Positions 40,911 through 48,215 of a stretch of DNA of 64,000 nt are shown here, piece after piece. Each line of letters opens with the position of its first letter. Position 1 is the first letter of the stretch. The stretch comes from Natribaculum breve (GTDB taxonomy: Archaea > Halobacteriota > Halobacteria > Halobacteriales > Natrialbaceae), in contig NZ_CP095390.1 of the NCBI RefSeq assembly GCF_023008585.1, positions 682,001-746,000 of the forward strand. The letters run 5' to 3'. A program made the position numbers and the translations under genes. The notes under the pieces were generated by a model. The model saw only the letters and a program-made list of their open reading frames with translations, searched no databases and had not been told where the DNA came from.

Positions 40911-41669
40911 TCATCTTCGGTCGGTGACGATCAGCCAGTCGCGGGCGAAACTGACGAGAATCGGGATTACCGCGACCATCGTCAGCGCTCGCGACAGGTC
41001 GCTTCCCGGCACCGGCAGCGACGCGAGCAGGATGGCGACGAACTGCGCCACCCCGGTCGCGCGTCTGAAGAGACTCGGTCGGAGCGGCTGGACTCGCAGT
41101 CCCCGGTTCTGTCGCCACCGAACGCCGAGCAGGAAACCGTACCGTCCGAGACCTGCGACGAGGTAGATAGCCGGTGCGAACCCCTCGGTGACGACGAAGA
41201 CGGCTCCAACGAGGACGATGAGCGCGTCGACTTCTCTGTCCAGGCGGTCCCCGAGTTCGGTGACGCCGTCCGTCGCTCGAGCGACGGCCCCGTCGGCACC
41301 GTCGAGGATCGCGGCAGTCGCGAACAGCACACCGGGGAGCCAGGCGAGTGCGCCGTCGGGCCTACCGCCGGCGAGAAAACCGGCGAAGACCGCGAGCACG
41401 CCCGCGCGTCCGACCGTTATTCCGGTCGCCAGCGAGAGCCGTTGCGGTCCGATCTCGGCGGTCGTCCGCTCGAGCAGCCAGCCGAAGACGATCAGTTCGG
41501 CCGCGAGGATGGCGCCGGTTCCCAGCAGAAAATTCACCGAGACTACCGCCGGAGACAGCCGCTGGAGGGCGGCGACGCCACCGCCGCCGACACTCACGCA
41601 GATCGCCACCGCGAGCGACCACTGTCGTCGCACCTGGCGAGTCCCGGGGAGCCGGGACTCTTCGCTCAC
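40911..41669 (-). CDS. CDP-alcohol phosphatidyltransferase
   Basis: A 252 aa integral membrane enzyme that transfers a phospho-lipid (or other phospho-alcohol) group from a CDP-linked donor to an alcohol. The complete family signature D-x2-DG-x2-AR-x8-G-x3-D-x3-D is present (DGADGAVARATDGVTELG then DRLDREVD). About six helices surround it, with an added N-terminal pair. The GTG start overlaps the upstream stop as GTGA. It could attach a polar headgroup to an archaeol-type lipid. Confidence 0.88.
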   Translation of the reverse strand: MSEESRLPGTRQVRRQWSLAVAICVSVGGGGVAALQRLSPAVVSVNFLLGTGAILAAELIVFGWLLERTTAEIGPQRLSLATGITVGRAGVLAVFAGFLAGGRPDGALAWLPGVLFATAAILDGADGAVARATDGVTELGDRLDREVDALIVLVGAVFVVTEGFAPAIYLVAGLGRYGFLLGVRWRQNRGLRVQPLRPSLFRRATGVAQFVAILLASLPVPGSDLSRALTMVAVIPILVSFARDWLIVTDRR

Positions 41670-42514
41670 GGCGTCTCACCACGCCCGCGAACGAGCGGCC
41701 GAAGGTCGGGGTGGCGACGGTTCCGTCGTGCACCGTCGCGGCTCGGATCGGCTCCGCGGCGCACCGCGTCGCGAACGGCCTGCCAGCGCCGATGACGACG
41801 GTGAACGACGACGGGCACGGACTCGACTTCGAGTAGCTTCGCGATCGCGAGGCGATGCTGGCCGTACGACCGCCACAGTAACTCGCCGTCCCGGCCGACG
41901 TCGACGGCGATTTCGTCGAACGGCGAGACGCGAGCGGTGGCCGCGTCCTCGAGAGCCGCGAGTTCGCGCTGGCTGCGGTAGCCGTGCTCGCGGATCGACC
42001 GGTAGAGCGCCTCGATCTCCGCACACCGGCGATCGAACGCCTCCATCGACGTGTAGTCCCACGCCGAGTTGAATCGGCGAAGTTGGTCGGCGAAGTGGTC
42101 GTAAAGCGGCGTCTCCCGCCAGGGTCGCCCGTCCTCGAAATGTTCGACGATCGCTCGCGGAACGGGGCGCTCGTCGAACGGCTCCCACCTGCGGTCCCAG
42201 TCACCGCCCTCGACGCGTCCCCACTGTGGACGGTCGGGCGCCGTCTCGAGGATGCTGCGTCGGATCGTCGCGGGATCGACCCACCGAAGCGAGAACGGGT
42301 CTGCGTCGGTGTACTCCTCGGGCTCGAGGGCGCGCCGCAGCCGGTGGTGGATTCGGAGGGCACAAAGCGGCGTCCGCCGCTGTAGCGGTCGGCCGACGTA
42401 CTCGCGGACCGCGCTCGACAGTCGTCCGTGGAGCCGTCGTACCGGCCCGATCACGGACGGCTCTGCGCTGCGTTCGCTCTTCCGGCCGCGGTGGTCGGGG
42501 CGATCACGTGCCAC
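41666..42514 (-). CDS. ParB/Srx-like domain protein, 282 aa
   Basis: A basic, arginine-rich protein. The C-terminal half contains FDEIAVDVGRDGELLWRSYG then QHRLAIAKLLEVESVPVVV, the pattern of ParB/sulfiredoxin-like nuclease-fold domains, including the HRLAIAKLL helix and a following RRHRRW. The N-terminal 150 residues have no recognised fold. Similar domains are common in DNA-binding and phosphotransfer proteins, so the activity is open. GTG start; it overlaps both the upstream 123 aa gene (11 bp) and the downstream CDP-alcohol enzyme gene. Confidence 0.62.
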   Translation of the reverse strand: MARDRPDHRGRKSERSAEPSVIGPVRRLHGRLSSAVREYVGRPLQRRTPLCALRIHHRLRRALEPEEYTDADPFSLRWVDPATIRRSILETAPDRPQWGRVEGGDWDRRWEPFDERPVPRAIVEHFEDGRPWRETPLYDHFADQLRRFNSAWDYTSMEAFDRRCAEIEALYRSIREHGYRSQRELAALEDAATARVSPFDEIAVDVGRDGELLWRSYGQHRLAIAKLLEVESVPVVVHRRHRRWQAVRDAVRRGADPSRDGARRNRRHPDLRPLVRGRGETP

Positions 42515-42875
42515 TGCGATAGAGCACTACGAGGGCGACGATCAAGAGGACCTGTGCGATCTTGTCGACGACGCCGGCAGCCGAGAGGTCGGCGACCGAG
42601 GTCGGCTGGTTGACGGCGTACCAGAGGACGATCTGGACGCCCGTATACGGAATGCCGGCGAGGTAGAGGAGCCGGCGGTGAAAGTCGAGTATCACCAACA
42701 CGATCGCGCCGAAGAATCCACCGGCCGCGAGGACGAACGCGACGCCCATCGGATGCGGGAGGAAGCCGACTCCCAGGACGAGATGAACGAGACCGCTCGT
42801 CGCCGCGAGCACGATGGCGAACCAGTGCAACGGCGTCAGCGCCGATCCCTCGAGCCGGTTCGCGAACGTACCCAT
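42504..42875 (-). CDS. Four-helix membrane protein of unknown function, 123 aa
   Basis: A haloarchaeal membrane protein with four hydrophobic segments (PLHWFAIVLAATSGLVHLVLG, FVLAAGGFFGAIVLVI, LLYLAGIPYTGVQIVLWYAV and IAQVLLIVALVVLY). Conserved-looking His in LHWF and GLVHL. It overlaps the next gene by 11 bases and is probably the first gene of the minus-strand cluster. Confidence 0.65.
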   Translation of the reverse strand: MGTFANRLEGSALTPLHWFAIVLAATSGLVHLVLGVGFLPHPMGVAFVLAAGGFFGAIVLVILDFHRRLLYLAGIPYTGVQIVLWYAVNQPTSVADLSAAGVVDKIAQVLLIVALVVLYRSGT

Positions 42876-42943
42876 CTCTATCTACTACAGCAATCGCGAG
42901 GAAACGTCTTTCTCCGTTTCTCGACGAGATAGCGCGTCGGTAG

Positions 42944-43567
42944 TCAGATCTTGTTCGCGGGTGGGACGACTCGCTCCTCGCCGTGGCCGACGCCGCCGGA
43001 GCCGATGATCGATCGCACGCCCGCCCCGACGCCGACGACGGCGGCCAGCGCCACGACTACGAATCCGTACGGCACTGCGAGTGCGCCGACGGCACTCGTG
43101 AGACTGCCGACGAGCAACCAGACCGACAGCTTTTCGCTGCCGAATCGACGCGAGACGTACCCCCCCAGTGCGACGAACCCGAGTGCGGTCCACGTCGGGA
43201 GAAACGCGAGTCCGAGCACGACGAGTGGCACCGCAAAGAAGACGCCCAGACTCGATTCGGCGAGCAGGTACCCGAAGTAAAGCAGCGACGACAGCGCGAG
43301 CGTCGCTGGCACGCCGACGATGGTCGAGATCACGGGGCTTCGCTGGGTCGTGTCGACCGTCCGGTGTCCGTGTTCCTGCAGAAGTCCCAGTACGATCAGC
43401 CCGACCAGCAGCGTCACGCCGAAGTGAAACGCGACGCGTTCGACGGCGCTAAAATCGCCGTAAAACCCCACCACACTACCCTGGAACCCGACGTACCCGA
43501 CGGCGTCGACCGCCCGTCGGGTCGTCAAACTACTTAGTTCTAATGGCCACATATCAGTATCATACAT
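42944..43567 (-). CDS. Multi-pass membrane protein of unknown function, 207 aa
   Basis: Five or six hydrophobic segments with a short amphipathic N-terminus (MYDTDMWPLELSSLTTRRAV) and a cytosolic Gly-rich C-terminus. No motif recognised. An alternative ATG lies five codons in. It shares strand with, but is 68 bp from, the following four-helix gene. The region upstream (43568-43729) is A/T-rich and should hold divergent promoters. Confidence 0.62.
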   Translation of the reverse strand: MYDTDMWPLELSSLTTRRAVDAVGYVGFQGSVVGFYGDFSAVERVAFHFGVTLLVGLIVLGLLQEHGHRTVDTTQRSPVISTIVGVPATLALSSLLYFGYLLAESSLGVFFAVPLVVLGLAFLPTWTALGFVALGGYVSRRFGSEKLSVWLLVGSLTSAVGALAVPYGFVVVALAAVVGVGAGVRSIIGSGGVGHGEERVVPPANKI

Positions 43568-43729
43568 CGTCTACCCAAAGTAAATTTCGGTTTTTGATTC
43601 ATTTTTCAGCGTGTAAAATTATAGTCGAGGGACAGGATCAATCCGATAGCGTACAAATCAGAGCGCGTACCGCGTGTCGGGATCGACCTGGGATCGACTT
43701 TAGTCGGCGGCCGTGGTAGAGGAGTTCGC
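43568..43729. promoter_or_regulatory. A/T-rich divergent promoter region
   Basis: This stretch is clearly A/T-richer than its surroundings (GTAAATTTCGGTTTTTGATT, then ATTTTTCAGCG and AAAATTATAG) between divergent genes. A CTTTAG box near 43698-43703 fits the amphi-Trp gene start at 43730. Confidence 0.5.
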
Positions 43730-44014
43730 ATGTCAGAGACAGACGAATTCGAGTACGAACGCGACCTCACTCGCGATCAGATCGCCGATCACCTCGAGGA
43801 CTTCGCCGAGAGTCTCCGCGGAACGGGCGAACTCGAGTTCGAGGTCGGGCCGGAGACGGTCGTCGTCAACCCGCCCGAGACGGTCGAGTTCGAACTCGAG
43901 ATCGAAGACGAACCCGAATCGGGCGGCGTCGAACGGAGCATCGAGTTCGAACTCGAGTGGATGCGAACCGACGACGAGGAGCCGTTGCAGATCCAGAGCA
44001 CGACCGAGGAGTGA
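43730..44014 (+). CDS. Amphi-Trp domain protein, 94 aa
   Basis: A small beta-rich acidic protein. It opens with an acidic FEYERDLTRDQIADHLEDFA, followed by alternating strands (GELEFEVGPETVVVNPPETV and FELEIEDEP) and ends ERSIEFELEWMRTDDEE, whose late Trp matches the amphi-Trp family. Function unknown. Confidence 0.82.
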   Translation: MSETDEFEYERDLTRDQIADHLEDFAESLRGTGELEFEVGPETVVVNPPETVEFELEIEDEPESGGVERSIEFELEWMRTDDEEPLQIQSTTEE

Positions 44015-44164
44015 CGACTCGACGGATTTCGACCTTCGCCGTCCGACTCCCGTTCTCGCGGTTTCGTCGCTCGTCGCCCGTTTTCGTCCGCCGTCGTCTC
44101 TCGGGGCCGGCCGTGTCGTCCCTTCGACGGGTTTAAGTTCGCCATGCGTCTTCGTTCAAAGGAG

Positions 44165-44180
44165 ACAGGCGGATGCCTGT
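44165..44180 (+). promoter_or_regulatory. Leader hairpin of the L1-L10-L12 operon (possible L1 autoregulation site)
   Basis: ACAGGC-GGAT-GCCTGT is a perfect 6-bp stem with a 4-base loop in the transcribed leader 47 bp before the L1 start. It is followed by GACCCGTAGGAGC. Archaeal L1 is known to repress its own mRNA by binding a leader element that imitates its 23S rRNA site; whether this hairpin is that site is inference. Confidence 0.45.
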
Positions 44181-44215
44181 TTCACTGACCCGTAGGAGCA
44201 CACCCTGCGTACTAC

Positions 44216-44222
44216 GGAGGTG
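44216..44222 (+). promoter_or_regulatory. Strong Shine-Dalgarno for L1
   Basis: GGAGGTG precedes the ATG at 44227 by four bases. This operon is therefore translated from a leadered mRNA, unlike most genes here. Confidence 0.75.
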
Positions 44223-44226
44223 AACG

Positions 44227-44859
44227 ATGGCAGATTCGGATATCGAAACAGCAGTGACTCGCGCACTCGAGGAGTCGCCAGATCGGAACTTCACCGAGAC
44301 GGTCGACCTCGCGATCAATCTGCGCGACCTAGACCTCAACGAACCGTCGAACCGTGTCGACGAATCAGTCGTCCTGCCGTCCGGAACCGGCCAGGATACT
44401 CAGATCGTCGTCATCGCCGAGGGCGAAACCGCAGTCCGCGCCGAAGAGGTCGCGGACCAGGTTCTCTCCGGTGACGACGTGGCCGATCTGGACGACGACG
44501 AGGCCAAGGACTTGGCCGACGAGACTGACTTCTTCATCGCCGAAGAGGAGATGATGCAAGACATCGCCCGGCACCTGGGTACGATCCTGGGTCCCCGGGG
44601 GAAGATGCCTGACCCGCTCAGTCCGGACGACGACGTCGTCGAGACGGTCAACCGCATGAAAAACACCGTGCAGCTTCGGTCCCGCGACCGCCGCACGTTC
44701 CACACGCGCGTCGGCGCCGAGGACATGAACGCGGAGGAGATCGCCGACAACATCGACGTCATCCTCCGCCGTCTGCACGCAGACCTCGAGAAGGGGCCCC
44801 AGAACATCGACTCCGTCTACGTGAAGACGACGATGGGCCCCTCCGTGGAGGTGGCCTAA
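44227..44859 (+). CDS. rpl1: 50S ribosomal protein L1 (uL1)
   Basis: Forms the ribosomal L1 stalk and probably represses its own operon. The 210 aa protein has the typical archaeal segments [20 protein letters not shown], the [11 protein letters not shown] strand and [20 protein letters not shown] at the end. The N-terminal helix [26 protein letters not shown] is also typical. First gene of rpl1-rpl10-rpl12; its stop abuts the L10 start. Confidence 0.98.
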   Translation: MADSDIETAVTRALEESPDRNFTETVDLAINLRDLDLNEPSNRVDESVVLPSGTGQDTQIVVIAEGETAVRAEEVADQVLSGDDVADLDDDEAKDLADETDFFIAEEEMMQDIARHLGTILGPRGKMPDPLSPDDDVVETVNRMKNTVQLRSRDRRTFHTRVGAEDMNAEEIADNIDVILRRLHADLEKGPQNIDSVYVKTTMGPSVEVA

Positions 44860-45894
44860 ATGAGCGCCGAAGCCGAACGCAAGACCGAGAACCTTCCCCA
44901 GTGGAAGCGAGAGGAGGTCGACGAACTCGAAGACCTCATCGAGAGCTACGAGAGCGTCGGCGTCGTCGGCATCACCGGCATCCCCTCGAAGCAGCTCCAG
45001 GCGATGCGCCGCGACTTACACGGCACCGCCGAGTTGCGCGTCAGCCGGAACACGCTCCAGGAGCGCGCACTCGATGCCACCGGACTCGAGGATCTCAAAG
45101 AGCACGTCGACGGACAGGTCGGCCTCATCGCGACGAACGACAACCCGTTCGCGCTCTACAGAGAACTCGAGGCGTCGAAGACGCCCGCGCCGATCGGCGC
45201 TGGCGAGGTCGCACCGAACGACATCGTCATTCCCGAAGGCGACACCGGCGTCGATCCGGGGCCGTTCGTCGGCGAACTCCAGCAGGTCGGCGCGAACGCC
45301 CGCATCGAAGAGGGCTCGATCCAGGTCATGGAGGACTCGACGGTCCTCGAGGCCGGCGAAGAGGTCTCGCAGGACCTCGCGAACGTCCTCAACGAACTCG
45401 GCATCGAACCCAAGGAGGTCGGCCTCGACCTCCGTGCCGTCTACTCCGACGGCGTCCTCTTCGATCCCGAGGACCTCGACATCGACGTCGAGGCCTACGA
45501 GAGCGACGTCGCGACGGCCGCCGCACGGGCACAGAACCTCTCGATCAACGCGAGCTACCCGACCGCACAGACCGCGTCGACGCTCATCGCGAAGGCGACG
45601 GGCGAGGCGAAGAGTCTCGGTCTGCAGGCCGCGATCGAGGACGAGGACCTCATGCCCGATCTCGTGAGCAAGGCCGACGCCCAGCTCCGTGCGCTCGCTG
45701 CACAGATCGACGACGAAGAGGCGCTGCCTGAGGAACTCCAGGACGTCGAGGCACCGGCCGCTCCCGCGACCGAGCCCGACGAGGACGAATCGACCGACGA
45801 CCAAGACGAGACCGAGGACGCCGCCGACGAAGACGAAGACGACGACGAAGACGACGACGGTGGCGCGGAAGGCCTCGGTGCGATGTTCGGATAA
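44860..45894 (+). CDS. rpl10: 50S ribosomal protein L10 (uL10, P0 stalk base)
   Basis: The stalk base that binds 23S rRNA with L11 and carries L12 dimers. The 344 aa protein has the RNA-binding N-domain ([20 protein letters not shown]), the archaeal insertion domain, the spine helices near residues 240-290, and a long Asp/Glu tail ending GLGAMFG, the motif shared with L12 that recruits elongation factors. ATG directly follows the L1 TAA. Confidence 0.98.
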   Translation: MSAEAERKTENLPQWKREEVDELEDLIESYESVGVVGITGIPSKQLQAMRRDLHGTAELRVSRNTLQERALDATGLEDLKEHVDGQVGLIATNDNPFALYRELEASKTPAPIGAGEVAPNDIVIPEGDTGVDPGPFVGELQQVGANARIEEGSIQVMEDSTVLEAGEEVSQDLANVLNELGIEPKEVGLDLRAVYSDGVLFDPEDLDIDVEAYESDVATAAARAQNLSINASYPTAQTASTLIAKATGEAKSLGLQAAIEDEDLMPDLVSKADAQLRALAAQIDDEEALPEELQDVEAPAAPATEPDEDESTDDQDETEDAADEDEDDDEDDDGGAEGLGAMFG

Positions 45895-45895
45895 C

Positions 45896-45900
45896 GGAGG
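45896..45900 (+). promoter_or_regulatory. Shine-Dalgarno for L12
   Basis: GGAGG just after the L10 stop, nine bases before the L12 ATG. It may support extra initiation to make the several L12 copies needed per stalk. Confidence 0.65.
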
Positions 45901-45909
45901 ACACTACCA

Positions 45910-46245
45910 ATGGAATACGTATACGCTGCACTCATCCTGAACGAAACGGACGAAGAGCTCAACGAAGACAACATCACCGGCGTCCTCGAGGCCGCCGGTG
46001 TCGACGTCGAGGAGTCCCGCGTGAAGGCGCTCGTCGCCGCACTCGAGGACGTCGACATCGACGAGGCCGTCTCCGAGGCCGCAGCCGTCCCCGCGGCCGG
46101 CGCTGCCGCCGGCGGCGCTGCTGCCGAGGCCGACGAGGAAGAAGAAGAAGACGTCGAAGAGACCAGCGACGTTCCGGACACGACCGACGACGACGACGAG
46201 GACGAGGAGGCCAGCGGCGAGGGCCTCGGCGAACTCTTCGGCTAA
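45910..46245 (+). CDS. rpl12: 50S ribosomal protein L12 (P1, stalk protein)
   Basis: A 111 aa archaeal P1-type stalk protein. N-terminal dimerisation domain [20 protein letters not shown] followed by [20 protein letters not shown], then the Ala/Gly hinge, an Asp/Glu-rich region and the C-terminal GLGELFG that binds translation GTPases. Same tail logic as L10. Confidence 0.98.
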   Translation: MEYVYAALILNETDEELNEDNITGVLEAAGVDVEESRVKALVAALEDVDIDEAVSEAAAVPAAGAAAGGAAAEADEEEEEDVEETSDVPDTTDDDDEDEEASGEGLGELFG

Positions 46246-46275
46246 GTCGCTCGACGCCGATTCCGACAGCTTCGA

Positions 46276-46281
46276 TTTTTT
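46276..46281 (+). terminator. T-run terminator after L12
   Basis: TTTTTT lies 30 bases after the L12 stop, as expected of an archaeal intrinsic terminator for the ribosomal operon. Confidence 0.5.
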
Positions 46282-46317
46282 GGTGCTGTAGGCCTAGCGG
46301 AGCGACAGCGCCGACGC

Positions 46318-46375
46318 CGTACACTGCCGGGCAAAACGGGTCACGCGCCGATCGCACTCGAGCTGCCGTCGGCGC
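46318..46375. repeat. Decayed partial copy of the palindromic element
   Basis: The sequence around ACACTGCCGGGCAAAACGGG and CGATCGCACTCGAG matches the left arm of the long-type element, without the palindromic right arm and without a stop codon at its edge. Confidence 0.45.
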
Positions 46376-46430
46376 GCGATCCGTGGTGCCCGATGGTCAA
46401 CCGTTCAGTGGCTACTAGAGACGTCAGAAC

Positions 46431-46437
46431 TAATATT
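46431..46437 (+). promoter_or_regulatory. TATA box upstream of 46461
   Basis: TAATATT is centred 27 bp before the ATG; a leaderless start is likely. Confidence 0.55.
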
Positions 46438-46460
46438 CGTTCAGTTGAAACGATCGTCGT

Positions 46461-46814
46461 ATGGAAGACGAAATTTCGCTGGACGGGCGGACCCTCGCTG
46501 GGGTCGCAAACGACGAAGACGGAGAAGTAGGCGCAGACACCGAATTCCACTTTGAGCAGGACGGAGAGCGAATATATGCGGGCTACTCCGGCGGCGACGT
46601 CGTTGATGGTCATCTGGTCGGGACGTTCGATGGAAAACAGTGGGACGTCCGATACGTTCAGATAAACACGGACGACGAAACAGCGACTGGCCACTCTACC
46701 GGCACTGTCGAACTGCTCGACGACGGGCGTATCAGGGTGGAAGACGAGTGGGAGTGGGAGTCGAAATCCGGTGACGGCAGGTCGGTTCACGAAGAAGTCG
46801 ATCGTAACGACTAG
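46461..46814 (+). CDS. Small beta-barrel-like protein of the family often mislabelled N-acetylglutamate synthase
   Basis: A 117 aa acidic, strand-rich protein: TLAGVANDEDGEVGADTEFH, IYAGYSGGDVVDGHLVGTFD, RYVQINTDDETATGHSTGTV and RVEDEWEWESKSGDG. The TEFHFEQ...AGYSGGxxxxGHLVG...GRIxxxExWEW pattern matches a short protein family found in bacteria and archaea whose database name is N-acetylglutamate synthase without support. The fold is probably lipocalin-like. The function is unknown. Confidence 0.72.
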   Translation: MEDEISLDGRTLAGVANDEDGEVGADTEFHFEQDGERIYAGYSGGDVVDGHLVGTFDGKQWDVRYVQINTDDETATGHSTGTVELLDDGRIRVEDEWEWESKSGDGRSVHEEVDRND

Positions 46815-46996
46815 ACTGTGATCGTCCGTTGGATCGTCCGTACTGACGACTGGTGGTGCTACGTCACCCTCCAGGGCGTTCGGCGGTGCCGGTAGAGTAT
46901 CGCGGCCGACAGTATCTGACGGACCGCTGTCCGTCCATCCCGCAAGACCGCGTCCCGTCGGGCGGTCGCGGCGGCAAATCGGGACAGCAGCCCGTG

Positions 46997-48070
46997 TCAG
47001 TCGTCGGCGGCCGCTTCTTCCTCGTCGACGTCGGCACGCGGACCGGCCGCGTGACCCTCGTGGGAGACCGCCGTCGCCAGCAGTTCCGGCGAGATCGCGG
47101 GCACCTCCGCCTCCGTGACGGGCCCCGTCTCCTCGAGTTCCTCGAGCGAGCGCGGGAACTCCCGGAGGTCCATGTGGATGGCGATGCCGGCCTGTGCACC
47201 CTGGCCCATCGCGACCGGGATCTGGTTGTGGCCGGGCGTGAGGTCGCCGACGGCGTAGACGCCGTCGACGGACGTGCGGCCGTGGTCGTCGACCGAGACG
47301 GTGCCGTCGTCGTTGCGTTCGAGTTCGAGCGCGTCGGCGAGTTCGGCGTGGTACTCAGACCCGTACATCGGGAAGCCACCCCTGTACTCGCGGACCTGTC
47401 CGTCCTCGAACTCGAAGGACTCGAGCCAGCCGTCGTCGTCTTTGTTCATGCCCGTGATCTCTGCCGGGACCACGTCCACGGGGTGGTTCGCCAGCATCTC
47501 GTCGGTCTCGTCGCTCCACTCCGGTTCGTCGCCGCGGGTCAGCAGGTCAACGTCGTCGGTGAAGTTCAGCATGATCATCGCGACGTAGGCGGCGGCCTCG
47601 CCCGTTCCCATCACGTAGACCGGTTCGTCGGTGAACATGTAGGCGTCACAGTGGACACACCAGTGGAGGCCACGCCCGGTCGGCGGCAAGGGCGGATCGG
47701 GACGTTCGTCGGAGAAGCCGGTCGCGAGGACGAGTCGCCGGACCCGGTAGGTCTCGTCGCCCGTCGAGATGGCAAAGCCGTCGTCTACCGAATCGCCGAG
47801 TGCCTCCGCGTCCTCGACGAACCCGCGTTCGACGTCCGCGCCGTAATCCTGTACCTGCTCGCGGGCGGTCTGCAGGAACTCGTTGCCCGAAACCTCCTCG
47901 GTGACGCCGATGACGTTGTGGGTATCCGTCATCATCGCTGCACGACCGCCGCCCCGGTCGACGACCAGCGTGTCGTGACCGAGTCGCGTCGTGTACAGCG
48001 CACTCGTCAGTCCTGCCGGTCCGCCACCGACGACTGCTACGTCGTAGTCGAACCCGTCGTTAGTGTGCAT
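46997..48070 (-). CDS. Thioredoxin-reductase-like FAD/NAD(P)-dependent oxidoreductase
   Basis: A 357 aa flavoenzyme. FAD motif VAVVGGGPAGLTSAL at the N-terminus, the redox site HWCVHCDAY (Cys-Val-His-Cys instead of the usual CATC), an NAD(P)-loop VMGTGEAAAYVAM that lacks the classical GxGxxA spacing, and the C-terminal VDGVYAVGDLTPGHNQIPVAMGQG. A further 45-residue tail (ELLATAVSHEGHAAG) is unusual. It could reduce a thioredoxin-like partner. The start MHTNDGFD is preferred over an upstream ATG. Confidence 0.87.
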   Translation of the reverse strand: MHTNDGFDYDVAVVGGGPAGLTSALYTTRLGHDTLVVDRGGGRAAMMTDTHNVIGVTEEVSGNEFLQTAREQVQDYGADVERGFVEDAEALGDSVDDGFAISTGDETYRVRRLVLATGFSDERPDPPLPPTGRGLHWCVHCDAYMFTDEPVYVMGTGEAAAYVAMIMLNFTDDVDLLTRGDEPEWSDETDEMLANHPVDVVPAEITGMNKDDDGWLESFEFEDGQVREYRGGFPMYGSEYHAELADALELERNDDGTVSVDDHGRTSVDGVYAVGDLTPGHNQIPVAMGQGAQAGIAIHMDLREFPRSLEELEETGPVTEAEVPAISPELLATAVSHEGHAAGPRADVDEEEAAADD

Positions 48071-48184
48071 CTGGAGCACAATACTGGGTGCGAACAGATA
48101 AAAATCGCGTCCGCCACGTATCACCGCTACGCCCCCTCATACCACGTGCGAACTGGGCGCGGAGCGCGCCGGCGACGCCGAAGG

Positions 48185-48190
48185 TATATA
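48185..48190 (+). promoter_or_regulatory. TATA box deciding the start of the TctA-type permease
   Basis: TATATA is centred 28 bp before the ATG at 48216 but only 7 bp before an in-frame ATG at 48195. The upstream ATG would lie before the transcription start, so 48216 is the start. Confidence 0.65.
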
Positions 48191-48215
48191 TCCGATGGCG
48201 CGTCCAGACCGTCCG

